Assembly (NCBI GenBank): GCA_963712305.1
Contig: CAVQHI010000003.1
Location: forward strand, 62,001 to 126,000
DNA from: DATFNI01 sp963712305
GTDB lineage: Bacteria; Bacteroidota; Rhodothermia; Balneolales; DATFMH01
Direction of reading: 5' to 3'
Length of the DNA: 64,000 nucleotides
Position 1 is the stretch's first letter, and every line of letters begins with the position of its first letter. Below, piece after piece: positions 17,215 through 27,357 of the stretch. The position numbers and the translations under genes were made by a program. The notes beneath the pieces were generated by a model. It worked only from the letters and a program-made list of their open reading frames with translations. It searched no databases and was not told the DNA's origin.

Positions 17215-19560
17215 GTGGGCGGCTTATCCATCGGTATTGCCTGTGTGCTGGTCATCTTCCTGGTTATCCGATACGAGACGGGGTTTGATACATACAACAA
17301 GGATGCAGACCGTATCTACCGTATTGTACGAAAAAACACCCAATTTGGGCAAACCAACTATGATACGGGCGTTTATTACCCGATGCCCGAAGCGGTTCGA
17401 AAGGAGTTTTCAGGTATTGAATATTCAACCATTGTGGATGCAAACTTCGGGATAACACCTGTATTGGCGGTTGAGAGGCCCGATGGTTCGATCAACAAGC
17501 TGAAAGAAGATAATATGGCGTTTACCCGGCAGGACTACTTCCATATTTTTTCTTATTCCTGGTTACATGGGGATCCTAACCACGCACTGACCGAGCCCAA
17601 TACCGCGGTCATAACGCGCAGTCTGGCAAAAAAAATGTTCGGCACCGAAGATGTCATCGGCCGGATGATGACGGTGGAGTCTGAGGGAAAGATGGATGTG
17701 AAGATAACCGGCGTACTTCAGGACCCACCGAAGCAAACCGATCTGCCTTTTAAAGCCTTTGTTTCTATCGAATCAATGTCGCGTAAAGGAGAACACCGGA
17801 TTGATAAGGATAATTGGCAATCCAGTTCCAGTTCTATCCAGTGTTATATGAAGCTCCGAAAAGGAGTCACGCCTGCCGTTATCAATCGACAGTTGGCCGC
17901 GCTGTTGGAAACCAAGATTGGCAAAGACAGGGCGCAATATGACGATTATTATCTGCAGCCGCTCAGAGAGGTTCATTATGATACGCGTTTTCCCAACTAT
18001 TTGGGTCGGACCACATCCAAAAAGTCGTTGGCGGCCCTTGGATTGATCGGGTTGTTTTTACTGATCACAGCCTGTATCAACTTCATTAACCTGAATACAG
18101 CAATCGCCGTTGAACGTTCGCGAGAGGTGGGTGTCCGAAAGGTGATGGGGGGTACGCGCGGACAACTGGTTCGTCATTTCCTTGGTGAGACTGCCATAGT
18201 AACGGGCATTTCCATTGCCCTGGGTGTTGTATTGACCGAAATTATGCTTCGGTATTTGAAACCGGTTTTAGGCTACAGCCTGAACATCGACGGTTTCCAC
18301 AATCCGGCTGTTCTTTTGTTTATAGCCGGGCTTTTCATTCTCATTACGTTAGCAGCAGGCATGTATCCCTCGCTCTACCTGTCCGGCTTTAATCCCATTG
18401 ATGCCATTCATAATCGTATAACATCCAGTTACGGGGAAGGATTGAAGCTGCGACGGGGATTAGTGATCATCCAGTTCACCATTTGGCAGGCATTGATCAT
18501 CTGCACCATCATTATCGTAAATCAGATGGACTACGCCCGGAATTTTGATATGGGTTTCCGTAAAGATGCGATGGTAGAGGTGGAGTTGCCGACCCGGGAC
18601 AAGACAAAATTGCAGACGTTCAAAAATATGATGAGCGGTCAAACGGCAATCAAAAAAGTGGCTTATTCTAATACCGGGGCCGCCAGCAAAAACTTCTGGG
18701 GAGGGAATTATAAGATCATACTGGATGGGAAAAAATATGAAGGTGGGGCCCAGATGAAACTGGTTGATACCTCATTTATTGCTACCTATGGTCTGAAGTT
18801 GCTGGCAGGCAGAAACCTTGCGCCATCCGATACCACCAACCAGTACATGGTGAATGAGCAATTCGCCCGTGAGGTCGGATACGGCGGTCATTACCAGGAC
18901 CTGGTAGGTAAACAAGTCACTATGTGGGGTAAAAAGGAGCGGATCGTAGGGGTAGTCAAAAATTTCCATACAAACTCGTTGCATGATAAAATCGAACCGG
19001 TGTTGTTCAGTGCATGGAGTATTTACCAGGTAGCCGGCATTCGTATCGATATGAACCGTAGCCAACAGGCTCTGGGTATCATTAAGAAAGCGTTCCGTAC
19101 GGCCTTCCCGGATTATGTTTTCGACTATGTTTTCCTGGATCAGCGCATTGCCAATTTTTACAAACAGGAGCAGAAGACAGCCGATTTGATGAATGGCTTT
19201 ACCATGATTGCTATCCTGATCGGCTGCCTCGGCCTCTTTGGGCTTGTTTCATATATGGCGAAAACCCGGACCAAGGAAATCGGTATCCGGAAAGTATTGG
19301 GCGCTTCGCTGGGTGATATCCTGGCGTTGTTTGGGCGGGAGTTTTTATTACTGATCGGAGTTTCCTTTGTGGTCGCCGCACCGGTGGCCTGGTACGCAAT
19401 GAATCGTTGGCTTTCGGATTTCGCTTACCGAATCCATTTAGGAGTCGGTTTTTTTGCCGGGACTTTGGGAGCGACCTTATTGCTGGCATTACTGACCGTG
19501 AGCTACCGATCTCTGCGCGCAGCCCTGGCTAACCCCGTACAGAGTTTGAAAAGTGAGTAG
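17215..19560 (+). CDS. FtsX/MacB-type ABC permease, P4, start codon lost
   Basis: 781 residues from the first ordinary start (GTG 17215). Homology clearly begins earlier: the open frame from 17143 encodes LIRNYFKIALRNLVKNKSH, the usual family N-terminus, but has no ATG, GTG or TTG. The related starts read ACCTTGATACGC, while P4 reads ACCTTATACGC, so one G is missing and the TTG start is gone. Starting at 17215 would remove the N-terminal segment before helix 1. Coupling segments are SREVGVRKVMGG and TKEIGIRKVLGA. Its periplasmic sequence (ETGFDTYNKDADRIYRIV) is divergent from its neighbours. It ends NPVQSLKSE. It is the first gene behind the second sigma-54-type promoter. Confidence 0.88.
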   Translation: MGGLSIGIACVLVIFLVIRYETGFDTYNKDADRIYRIVRKNTQFGQTNYDTGVYYPMPEAVRKEFSGIEYSTIVDANFGITPVLAVERPDGSINKLKEDNMAFTRQDYFHIFSYSWLHGDPNHALTEPNTAVITRSLAKKMFGTEDVIGRMMTVESEGKMDVKITGVLQDPPKQTDLPFKAFVSIESMSRKGEHRIDKDNWQSSSSSIQCYMKLRKGVTPAVINRQLAALLETKIGKDRAQYDDYYLQPLREVHYDTRFPNYLGRTTSKKSLAALGLIGLFLLITACINFINLNTAIAVERSREVGVRKVMGGTRGQLVRHFLGETAIVTGISIALGVVLTEIMLRYLKPVLGYSLNIDGFHNPAVLLFIAGLFILITLAAGMYPSLYLSGFNPIDAIHNRITSSYGEGLKLRRGLVIIQFTIWQALIICTIIIVNQMDYARNFDMGFRKDAMVEVELPTRDKTKLQTFKNMMSGQTAIKKVAYSNTGAASKNFWGGNYKIILDGKKYEGGAQMKLVDTSFIATYGLKLLAGRNLAPSDTTNQYMVNEQFAREVGYGGHYQDLVGKQVTMWGKKERIVGVVKNFHTNSLHDKIEPVLFSAWSIYQVAGIRIDMNRSQQALGIIKKAFRTAFPDYVFDYVFLDQRIANFYKQEQKTADLMNGFTMIAILIGCLGLFGLVSYMAKTRTKEIGIRKVLGASLGDILALFGREFLLLIGVSFVVAAPVAWYAMNRWLSDFAYRIHLGVGFFAGTLGATLLLALLTVSYRSLRAALANPVQSLKSE

Positions 19561-19628
19561 ATACAGTTCACAGAAGAATAGCCGTCAGCAAGCTGACAAC
19601 TACCTTAACACCTTAACACCTTAACACC

Positions 19629-22093
19629 ATGTTACGCAATTATCTAAAAATAACATTCAGAAACCTTTGGCGACAAAAGGGATATGCACTAATAAATATT
19701 CTTGGATTGGCGATTGGTTTGGCCAGTTGTATGATCATAATGTTGTATGTGTTTCATGAACTCTCCTATGATACATTCAACACAAAAACTGATCGAATCT
19801 ATCGTGTAGCTAATCCATCGATTTTGCGGGTAATCATTATAGGCTTGCAGCATTACCCGCTCTGCTTGGACCAACCCTTCAAAAAGATTATCCTTCAGTG
19901 GAGGCAGTTACTAGTATTACACGAGAGGAAGTCAGCCTGGTTCGAAAAGGAGATTCCAATATTAAGGAAAACCAGGTCGCTTACGCCGATTCGACACTCT
20001 TTGAGGTCTTCACTCTGCCGATGCTTTATGGTAATCCGGCCAAAGCCCTCAATAATCCCAATTCTGTCGTCATCACCAGATCGATCGCCGAAAAGTATTT
20101 TGGAAAAGCCGATGTGATTGGAAAGACCTTATTGTTCAATGACAAGCAAAACTATAAAGATTACCGGCGTTATCAGAGACATTCCGGAAACCTCGCATTT
20201 CCATTTTGATTTCATGCATTTCGATGATTAATAACCCCGATTCCAAAAGTCAGAACTGGTTTAGCAATAACTATTACACTTATATATTATTCAAGAAAGG
20301 GGACACCAGCTTCCCGGTTTTCCGAAGAATTTCGACTCAGTGAAGAAGACCTTAATCGAACCCCAATTCCAACAGAGTGTTAGGAGTCGAATTTTAAGCA
20401 GCTTAAGGCATGCAGGGAACGGTACCATATGTTTCTGCAGCCGCTTAAAAAGATCCATCTTTATTCTCATCTCCAGGATGAGATCGTGAGCGAATGGGAG
20501 TATACTGTACATATACATCTTTTCCGGTCTGGCTCTTTTTATCCTGATCATTGCTTGCATCAATTTCATGAATTTGGCTACAGCGAGTCGTCGCGAAAGA
20601 CGCGCCCGAGAAGTGGGTATCCGCAAGACGCTGGGATCGATGCAAGGCCAACTCAGTATCCAGTTTTTTACCGAATCTATTCTTCTGAGTTTGTTATCCT
20701 TCATCCTGGCGATAGTGATTACCAGAGCTGGTCCTGCCTTACTTCAGCCAAATCGCAGGGTTTCCAGATTGAACTCACCGAAGTTTGTTCCATCCAAAGT
20801 ATTATTTACAGCCACTGGGTATTGTTCTATTAACCGGCATTATAGCCGGCAGCTATCCGGCATTGATGTTGTCTTCGTTTCAACCAACATGATGTGTTAA
20901 AAAAATCGATAAATGAAAGTTCGAGACACGGTCTTTTCAGGCATATCCTTGTCGTCTTTCAATTCACGATCTCGATTGTCATCATTACCGGGTTGCTGAT
21001 AATCAACAAACAATTGAATTTTATCCAGCAACGTTCACCCGGTTTTAATAAGGAGCACGTCATTGTCATTAACAACGCCAATGCTTTGGGGAAAACGTCA
21101 ACTCCTTCAAACAGGAGATGCTGAATTATTCTTTCATAAAGAATGCCACCGCTACCAGTTATCTGCCGGTTTATGGATATAGCACCAGCGAACGAGACTT
21201 TGGCCGGGCGGGAGAACAACCGGTCACCCAGAATAATGCTGTGGTCACGCAAACCTGGTACGTGGACGAGAATTACATCCAGACAATGGGAATGGAAATC
21301 CTGAAAGGCCGGAATTTCATGAAAGACATGAAGACCGATTCAAATGCCGTTATCCTGAACCAGTCGGCCGCCGGACAGTTTGGATTCAGGAACCCGATCG
21401 GGCAAAAGATCAAGCATTTTGCATGTACTCCAGACGGATCGGGTAACCGGGAAAAAATGGAATCGTATAAAGTGATCGGAATTGTTCGGATTTCAACTTC
21501 CGGTCTATGCACCAAAAAATTGGTCCACTGGCATTTTTTCTGGATTCAAAGAGCCATGCCGGGGCCATCGCATTCGAATTACCCCTGGCAATGCAACCAA
21601 AGCGCTGACCCAGCTCAGGGCTTCGTGGAAAAAATATGCGCCGGGTCAGCCATTCAGTTATACATTTATGGATCAGCGATTCAACGAGTTTTACCGTGCG
21701 GATATGCGGGTAAAAGATCTGATGTCGGCTTTCTCATTGCTTGCCATATTCATCGCTTGTCTGGGATTGCTGGGACTGTCGGCTTACAGTGTGGAACGGC
21801 GTACCAAAGAGATTGGTATCCGTAAGGTTATGGGGGCAGGAATTGGGAATATTGTTCGCCTAATATCGTGGGAATTTCTGAAACTGGTGGTGATCAGTTT
21901 TGTACTCGCTATTCCCATCGCCTGGTTGGTGATGCGGCAGTGGCTGCAGGAATTTGCGTACCGAACGAATCTCGGCATCCCGCTTTTTCTCGTAGCCGGA
22001 ATCGGGTCGCTGATGGTTGCTCTGATGACCGTGGGCTGGCAATCGGTACGTGCAGCGATGATGAACCCTGTGGATAGCTTACGCAGTGATTAA
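19629..22093 (+). pseudogene. FtsX/MacB-type ABC permease, P5, heavily frameshifted
   Basis: A full-length permease can be followed from ATG 19629 to the stop at 22091-22093, but only by changing frame many times, near 19815, 20155, 20215, 20300, 20400, 20510, 20730-20830, 20890, 21100 and 21485-21540. In-frame pieces match P12 closely: NILGLAIGLASCMIIMLYVF, LVRKGDSNIKENQVAYADS, REVGIRKTLGS and TKEIGIRKVMGAGIGNIVRL. P5 is therefore a dead sister of P12. The density of indels is far above anything else in the window, so sequencing error alone is unlikely. The pseudogene is still framed by the usual spacers. Confidence 0.9.
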
Positions 22094-22226
22094 GTTTAGT
22101 CAATTTTGAATTTTTAATTATGAATTTTGAATTGATAAATACCAACAAACCATTGACATAAAACTACAAAATGAACGCTAACGGCTGATTGCTGAAGGCC
22201 GAAAGCTACTTAAAGACTTTAAAACA

Positions 22227-24656
22227 GTGCTTCGTAACTACTTCAAAATCGCCATACGATATCTGACAAAAAACAGGGTGTTTTCTTCTATAAACCTCCT
22301 CGGCCTGACCTTGGGATTCACTTGTTTTATACTGCTTTCTCTTTATGTGGCCGATGAGCTTAGTTTCGATAAGTTTCATTCGGATTCACAGGATATCTAC
22401 AGGGTTATCCAAAAAATCAAAGATCCGGACGGAAGCACACGGCAGGTGGCAACGATTGCTCCGCTTGTCGGGACCGAAGCAAAAGCACAGTTTCCAGAAG
22501 TCGAAGACCAGACACGGCTCATCCAAATAGGACGTGTGACCGTAGGCAACGAACCGTTGAATCGAAATTACGAACGCATCTGGATAGCCGATCCCAACTT
22601 CTTCCGGTTTTTCGATTTCAAGTTTCTTTATGGTGATCCCGAAACGGCGTTAACAAAGCCAGATAATATTGTCATCACAGAGTCAGTCGCCAGGAAGTAT
22701 TTTGGCAAAACGGATGTGGTAGGGAAGAGGCTATACACAAACGTCTATGAAGCTACCGTAGCTGGTGTTATCAAGGATTTTCCTGAAAATTCTCACATCA
22801 AAATGAATATCATTCATACACAATCGACGTGGGCGAGAGAAATAAAATCATGGAAGCAATGGATAACCAGCAACTGGACGGATAATTCCTTTATCACCTA
22901 TGTAAAGATGCGGCATGGTTTTGATAAAGCTGCGTTTGAGAAAAAGCTGACATCGCTTGTCACCGAACATTATGGCAGCAAAGTAGATTATAAGAGCACA
23001 TTTTGGCTCCAGCCGCTCCGTGACATTCACCTCTATTCACGGGATATCGAAGGCGGACTAAACGCGCATGAAGGCAACCCGCTGTATGTCTACATGTTCA
23101 GCATCGTCGGAATTCTAATACTGATTATTGCCTGTTTCAACTACATGAATCTATCCGCAGCAGCAGGTTCCAGAAGGATGCAGGAAATTGCCATGCGGAA
23201 GACTATGGGAGCAGGGAAAGGACAACTGATCCTGCAATTTATGGGTGAGGCTCTGCTGCTTTCTCTGCTGTCGCTGGTTTTGGCCGTCATCATTATTGAG
23301 ATAACGCTGCCATATATCAATGTGTTTATCGGTAAAAATCTGCACCTGCCGTTGAGCAACATCCCATTATTAACATTTCTTCTGGTTGTTGTTCTGGCGT
23401 CTGGTGTAATCTCGGCCTTATATCCCGCATTTTTCCTATCAAGAATCAATCCGGCTACCGCTTTGAAGAAGGAGATCAGGATTGGCAGTGGCAGCTTCTC
23501 CATGCGAAAAGTCCTGATTGTCGTTCAGTTTGCCATTTCAATTGTCATGATTGCATCGACGATCATCATATACAATCAGCTCAACTATTTAAAGAAAAAA
23601 GATCTGGGCTTCACCTATCACAACCGGATCACCGTCGACATAAACAGTCACACCCTGAGAAGCAGGTTCGAAGCCATCAAACAGGCCTTTAATGCATTGC
23701 CGGAGGTTAAGAGTGTGACGGTATCAACGAGAGTACCAGGGGAGTGGAAAGTGCTCCCGATCGCAAATGTTGAACGAACCGATACCGATGCCTCTACACA
23801 GATGGTTTTTCTCGGTGCGGACAAGGACTTCCTGAAAACCTATGACATCCATCTTATCAATGGCAGGAATCTGAGAGATGATGTTGCTGATTCAAACTCG
23901 GTTCTCATCACAAAATCCGCAGCCATTCAACTTGGCCTGAAAGACCCCATTGGTCACCATCTGAGTATCCCGAGTACCATCTGGAATGGAGACCTGGATA
24001 AAACAGTCGCAAAATATCACCCGGTCATCGTTGGCGTAGTGGAAGATTTCTACACGCAATCATTATACCATGAACGACAGCCCGTCATGATTGCCTCGTA
24101 CAGAAATCCACTCCAGAATATTGATTACTACACACTTGATATTTCAACGGACAACTGGCAGAAGACGATAGGTAAGCTGAAAGCGATCAACTATAAATTC
24201 GATCAGGCCAACCCACTTGAGGTTACATTCCTTGATACCCGATTCGCACAATTGTATGCATCCGACAGGACAAGAGAAGAGTTGTTTTTCCTGTTTTCCG
24301 GGATCATCATCTTCATAGCCTGCATGGGATTATTTGCCCTAGCATCGTTTTCGATCGAGAAACGGACCAAAGAGATCGGGGTTCGCAAAGTACTGGGTGC
24401 CAGCGTACCTCAAATCACGTGGCTCCTTTCGAGCGATTTCGCAAAGCTGGTGGGAATCTCTTTCATCATCAGTATTCCCGTTGCCTATTGGGCTATACAA
24501 AGCTGGCTCAGGGAATTTGCATACCGCATTTCGATTCAGTGGTGGGTGTTTGCCGCTGCCGGATTTATTGCTCTTGTTATAGCACTCGCTACGATTTCCT
24601 GGCAATCGATACGGGCCGCATTAACGAACCCGGTTGAGAGCCTTAGAAATGAATAA
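22227..24656 (+). CDS. FtsX/MacB-type ABC permease, P6
   Basis: 809 residues with the double MacB/FtsX architecture and eight predicted helices. It starts with GTG (GTGCTTCGTAACTAC), the only GTG start in the array. The first coupling segment, MQEIAMRKTMGA, differs from the common KEVGIRK pattern; the second is TKEIGVRKVLGA. The periplasmic part is distinctive (VADELSFDKFHSDSQDIYRV; QSTWAREIKSWKQWITSNW). It ends NPVESLRNE. Its upstream spacer lacks the TGAGTATTGAG block and instead carries TTTTGAATTTTTAATT words like those after P12. It is intact and follows the dead P5. Confidence 0.95.
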   Translation: MLRNYFKIAIRYLTKNRVFSSINLLGLTLGFTCFILLSLYVADELSFDKFHSDSQDIYRVIQKIKDPDGSTRQVATIAPLVGTEAKAQFPEVEDQTRLIQIGRVTVGNEPLNRNYERIWIADPNFFRFFDFKFLYGDPETALTKPDNIVITESVARKYFGKTDVVGKRLYTNVYEATVAGVIKDFPENSHIKMNIIHTQSTWAREIKSWKQWITSNWTDNSFITYVKMRHGFDKAAFEKKLTSLVTEHYGSKVDYKSTFWLQPLRDIHLYSRDIEGGLNAHEGNPLYVYMFSIVGILILIIACFNYMNLSAAAGSRRMQEIAMRKTMGAGKGQLILQFMGEALLLSLLSLVLAVIIIEITLPYINVFIGKNLHLPLSNIPLLTFLLVVVLASGVISALYPAFFLSRINPATALKKEIRIGSGSFSMRKVLIVVQFAISIVMIASTIIIYNQLNYLKKKDLGFTYHNRITVDINSHTLRSRFEAIKQAFNALPEVKSVTVSTRVPGEWKVLPIANVERTDTDASTQMVFLGADKDFLKTYDIHLINGRNLRDDVADSNSVLITKSAAIQLGLKDPIGHHLSIPSTIWNGDLDKTVAKYHPVIVGVVEDFYTQSLYHERQPVMIASYRNPLQNIDYYTLDISTDNWQKTIGKLKAINYKFDQANPLEVTFLDTRFAQLYASDRTREELFFLFSGIIIFIACMGLFALASFSIEKRTKEIGVRKVLGASVPQITWLLSSDFAKLVGISFIISIPVAYWAIQSWLREFAYRISIQWWVFAAAGFIALVIALATISWQSIRAALTNPVESLRNE

Positions 24657-24767
24657 TTAGCAATGAGTAATTAACAATGAACAATGGGAAAAAACGGTCA
24701 CCGGTCATCTGTCTACAAAAAACCATTGGCAATTGTCAACGATTAAGCTGAAAGCTGAGTGTTGACA

Positions 24768-24857
24768 GCTACTAACACTAACACCTTAACACCTTAACAC
24801 CTTAACACCTTAACACCTTAACACCTTAACACCTTAACACTTTAACACTTTACCACC
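24768..24857. repeat. Expanded TTAACACC tandem repeat before P7
   Basis: The 8-nt unit TTAACACC is repeated about nine times almost without change, then TTTAACAC, ending at the TTG start of P7. It is the longest pure run in the array. Purity indicates recent slippage growth. Confidence 0.92.
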
Positions 24858-27242
24858 TTGTTACGCAATTACATAAAAGTCGGATTCCGCAATCTTCTTC
24901 GTGAGAAAGGATATACGGTGATACACATCATCAGCCTGGGACTGGGAATGGGGTGTTTCCTGTTTCTGCTGCTATTGTATAACTATGCCACTCACTTTGA
25001 TACGTTTCATACCAACAGCGGGCGTATTTATCGGGTCATCGATCATGTTAAAAGCCAGTCTGGTGGAGAGGCAACAAATGCGCTAACTCCCATGCCGTGG
25101 GGACCTGCATTAAAAGCAAGCTTCCCTCAAGTCGAACAATATGTGCGATTTCTGCTGCTCGGGAAGATGGTCACGCATGATCATGAGTCCTTTAATACCG
25201 GCGTAATCTATACCGATCCAAGCATTTTTGATGTATTTACTTTTCCCCTGTCCCAGGGGGACATGAACAAGGCACTTGATGGTCCAAATAAAGCCGTTCT
25301 GACTCAACAGACAGCTAAGATGTTATTCGGCGATAACCCCCCTTTAGGCAACGTGATCAAGATTGATAGAGAAAACTATGTGGTAACCGGTGTATTAAAA
25401 AAGATCCCGCCTCAATCGAGCCTGACGAATAATTTCAGTGTACTTGTTTCATCATCAAACCTGAATAAAACTAATTTTCCACCATTCGCCGACTGGAATG
25501 ACCATTCGATTGAAACATATCTGCTCATGAAAAAGGGGGCTGATGTCTCGCGTATTGTTCAGCAAATGCCTGCATTTCTGTCCCGGCATATTGGCGAAAA
25601 AGCGGCGGTCAACTACTCACCGTCATTTCAGCTGCTGACGGATATGTATCTCGGTGGGTCCATGATGAATGACTATCATGATACCTTAGACAAAAGCTAC
25701 ATATATATCTTTCTGACAATCGGATTCATGATCCTGCTGATCTCGTGCATCAATTTTATCAACATTTCTACCGCACGGGCATCGAAGCGGAACCGTGAAG
25801 TGGGGATGAGAAAGGTGATCGGGGCTACAGGCGGCCAACTCGTTTTTCAGTATCTGTTTGAGGTATTAATAGTTACGCTCTTCGCCCTGTTTCTTGCAAA
25901 CGTATTAATAGAAGTGATGCTCACGCCATTTAATGCACTCAGCGAATGGCAGGTAGAGATCGGGTATACACATAATACTTTTGTCTGGATTGCCATGATC
26001 GGTATCGTTGCTTTTGTCACATTCATGGCGGGAGGATATCCGGCGTTTTACCTGTCTCGTTTTCAACCTGCACGGATATTCAGAACGATGTCATCAGGCA
26101 GCAGAAAATCGTTATTACGATCCGGACTGGTTGTAACTCAGTTTACACTTGCCGTTTTCATGCTTCTGTGTGCATTGGTTGTTAAGAGCCAGATTCATTA
26201 CCTCCACAACAAGGATCTGGGCTATAACAAAACAGGAGTGATGAGGATTTTGCACAGCGGTAACATAAGAGAAGCGAAAAAATTCAGAAATGAAATTCTG
26301 CAAAACCCGCTTATTCGTTCTGTTTCTCTGTCTTCAAATGGCCCTTTTTCCCCGGGAACCGCTAAAACATACACCGTCGCAGAAGGAGACAGAAGTGAAG
26401 AAAACCTGATGCACACCTTTTATGTGGATGATCAATATATCCCCTTGTTGAATCTTAAAATAAAAGAGGGAAGAAATTTTAGCAGAAACATCGCTTCCGA
26501 TAGTATTAATTCTGTGATCGTCAACGAGGCTGCAGTGAAAGCGCTCGGCTGGCAAAACGAAGATCCTCTTGGAAAAACAATACAGGAGAGAACAGAAGAT
26601 GGGACAACAAACCGGCTCACCGTAGTCGGAGTGATACGTAACTTCAATTTTGAAGCACTTGACCAACCCATCAAACCACTTGTCTTACTTGATCGTCCGT
26701 CTCATTCTTCGATGATCATAGTCAAAGTTGATCCGGATCATCTTACTGCTGCAACACTTTTTATTAATCAAACCTGGAAAAAAGATTTCCCCGAACAGTT
26801 TCTCTATTACGAATACATCGATGCTCAGATCAAACAGTGGTATACCACCGAGTCTGTGATTTCGAAAATGCTGAGCTTCATAACCTATTTGACCATTTTC
26901 ATTGCTTGTCTGGGATTGCTTGGTCTGGCTGCATACGCAACGCTTCAACGGGCAAGAGAAATTAGTGTCAGGAAAGTGCTCGGAGCTACCGTACGGGAGA
27001 TTGTCACCCTGTTGTCGATAGAATTCATGCGATACGTGGTATTGGCACTCATTGTCGGATTACCACTTGCTTATTTCGCGGTGAGCATGTGGCTTAACAA
27101 TTTTGTCTACCATGCCACTATTGGATTATGGCCAATCGTGATTGTGACTATTACAACAGTGTGCATTGCATGGCTTACCATTTGTTGGCAGACCATCCGT
27201 GCCGCTTTTGCCAATCCGGCAAAGAACCTGAGAAACGAATAA
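24858..27242 (+). CDS. FtsX/MacB-type ABC permease, P7
   Basis: 794 residues and eight predicted helices. The first membrane helix is unusually rich in Leu and Phe (GCFLFLLLLYNYATHFDTF). Coupling segments are NREVGMRKVIGA and AREISVRKVLGA; the second is the only one in the array with REISVRK, so its contact with the ATPase may differ. TTG start with ATG-like context TTGTTACGCAATTAC; no Shine-Dalgarno. It ends NPAKNLRNE. It has no close sister in the array. It belongs to the second transcription unit (P4-P9). Confidence 0.95.
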   Translation: MLRNYIKVGFRNLLREKGYTVIHIISLGLGMGCFLFLLLLYNYATHFDTFHTNSGRIYRVIDHVKSQSGGEATNALTPMPWGPALKASFPQVEQYVRFLLLGKMVTHDHESFNTGVIYTDPSIFDVFTFPLSQGDMNKALDGPNKAVLTQQTAKMLFGDNPPLGNVIKIDRENYVVTGVLKKIPPQSSLTNNFSVLVSSSNLNKTNFPPFADWNDHSIETYLLMKKGADVSRIVQQMPAFLSRHIGEKAAVNYSPSFQLLTDMYLGGSMMNDYHDTLDKSYIYIFLTIGFMILLISCINFINISTARASKRNREVGMRKVIGATGGQLVFQYLFEVLIVTLFALFLANVLIEVMLTPFNALSEWQVEIGYTHNTFVWIAMIGIVAFVTFMAGGYPAFYLSRFQPARIFRTMSSGSRKSLLRSGLVVTQFTLAVFMLLCALVVKSQIHYLHNKDLGYNKTGVMRILHSGNIREAKKFRNEILQNPLIRSVSLSSNGPFSPGTAKTYTVAEGDRSEENLMHTFYVDDQYIPLLNLKIKEGRNFSRNIASDSINSVIVNEAAVKALGWQNEDPLGKTIQERTEDGTTNRLTVVGVIRNFNFEALDQPIKPLVLLDRPSHSSMIIVKVDPDHLTAATLFINQTWKKDFPEQFLYYEYIDAQIKQWYTTESVISKMLSFITYLTIFIACLGLLGLAAYATLQRAREISVRKVLGATVREIVTLLSIEFMRYVVLALIVGLPLAYFAVSMWLNNFVYHATIGLWPIVIVTITTVCIAWLTICWQTIRAAFANPAKNLRNE

Positions 27243-27357
27243 TTCAGTAAACAGAAAGTAGTGAGTATTGAGTACGGAGTAGTGAGATTAACCGAAAGCT
27301 GACCGCTGATAGCCGATAGTTACCCTTAACACTTTAGCACATAAACACCCTAATACA

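Noticed and set aside
24768..24857. Repeats resembling a CRISPR array
   Set aside because: The unit is 8 nt and there are no spacers; it is a simple tandem repeat. No cas genes are present.
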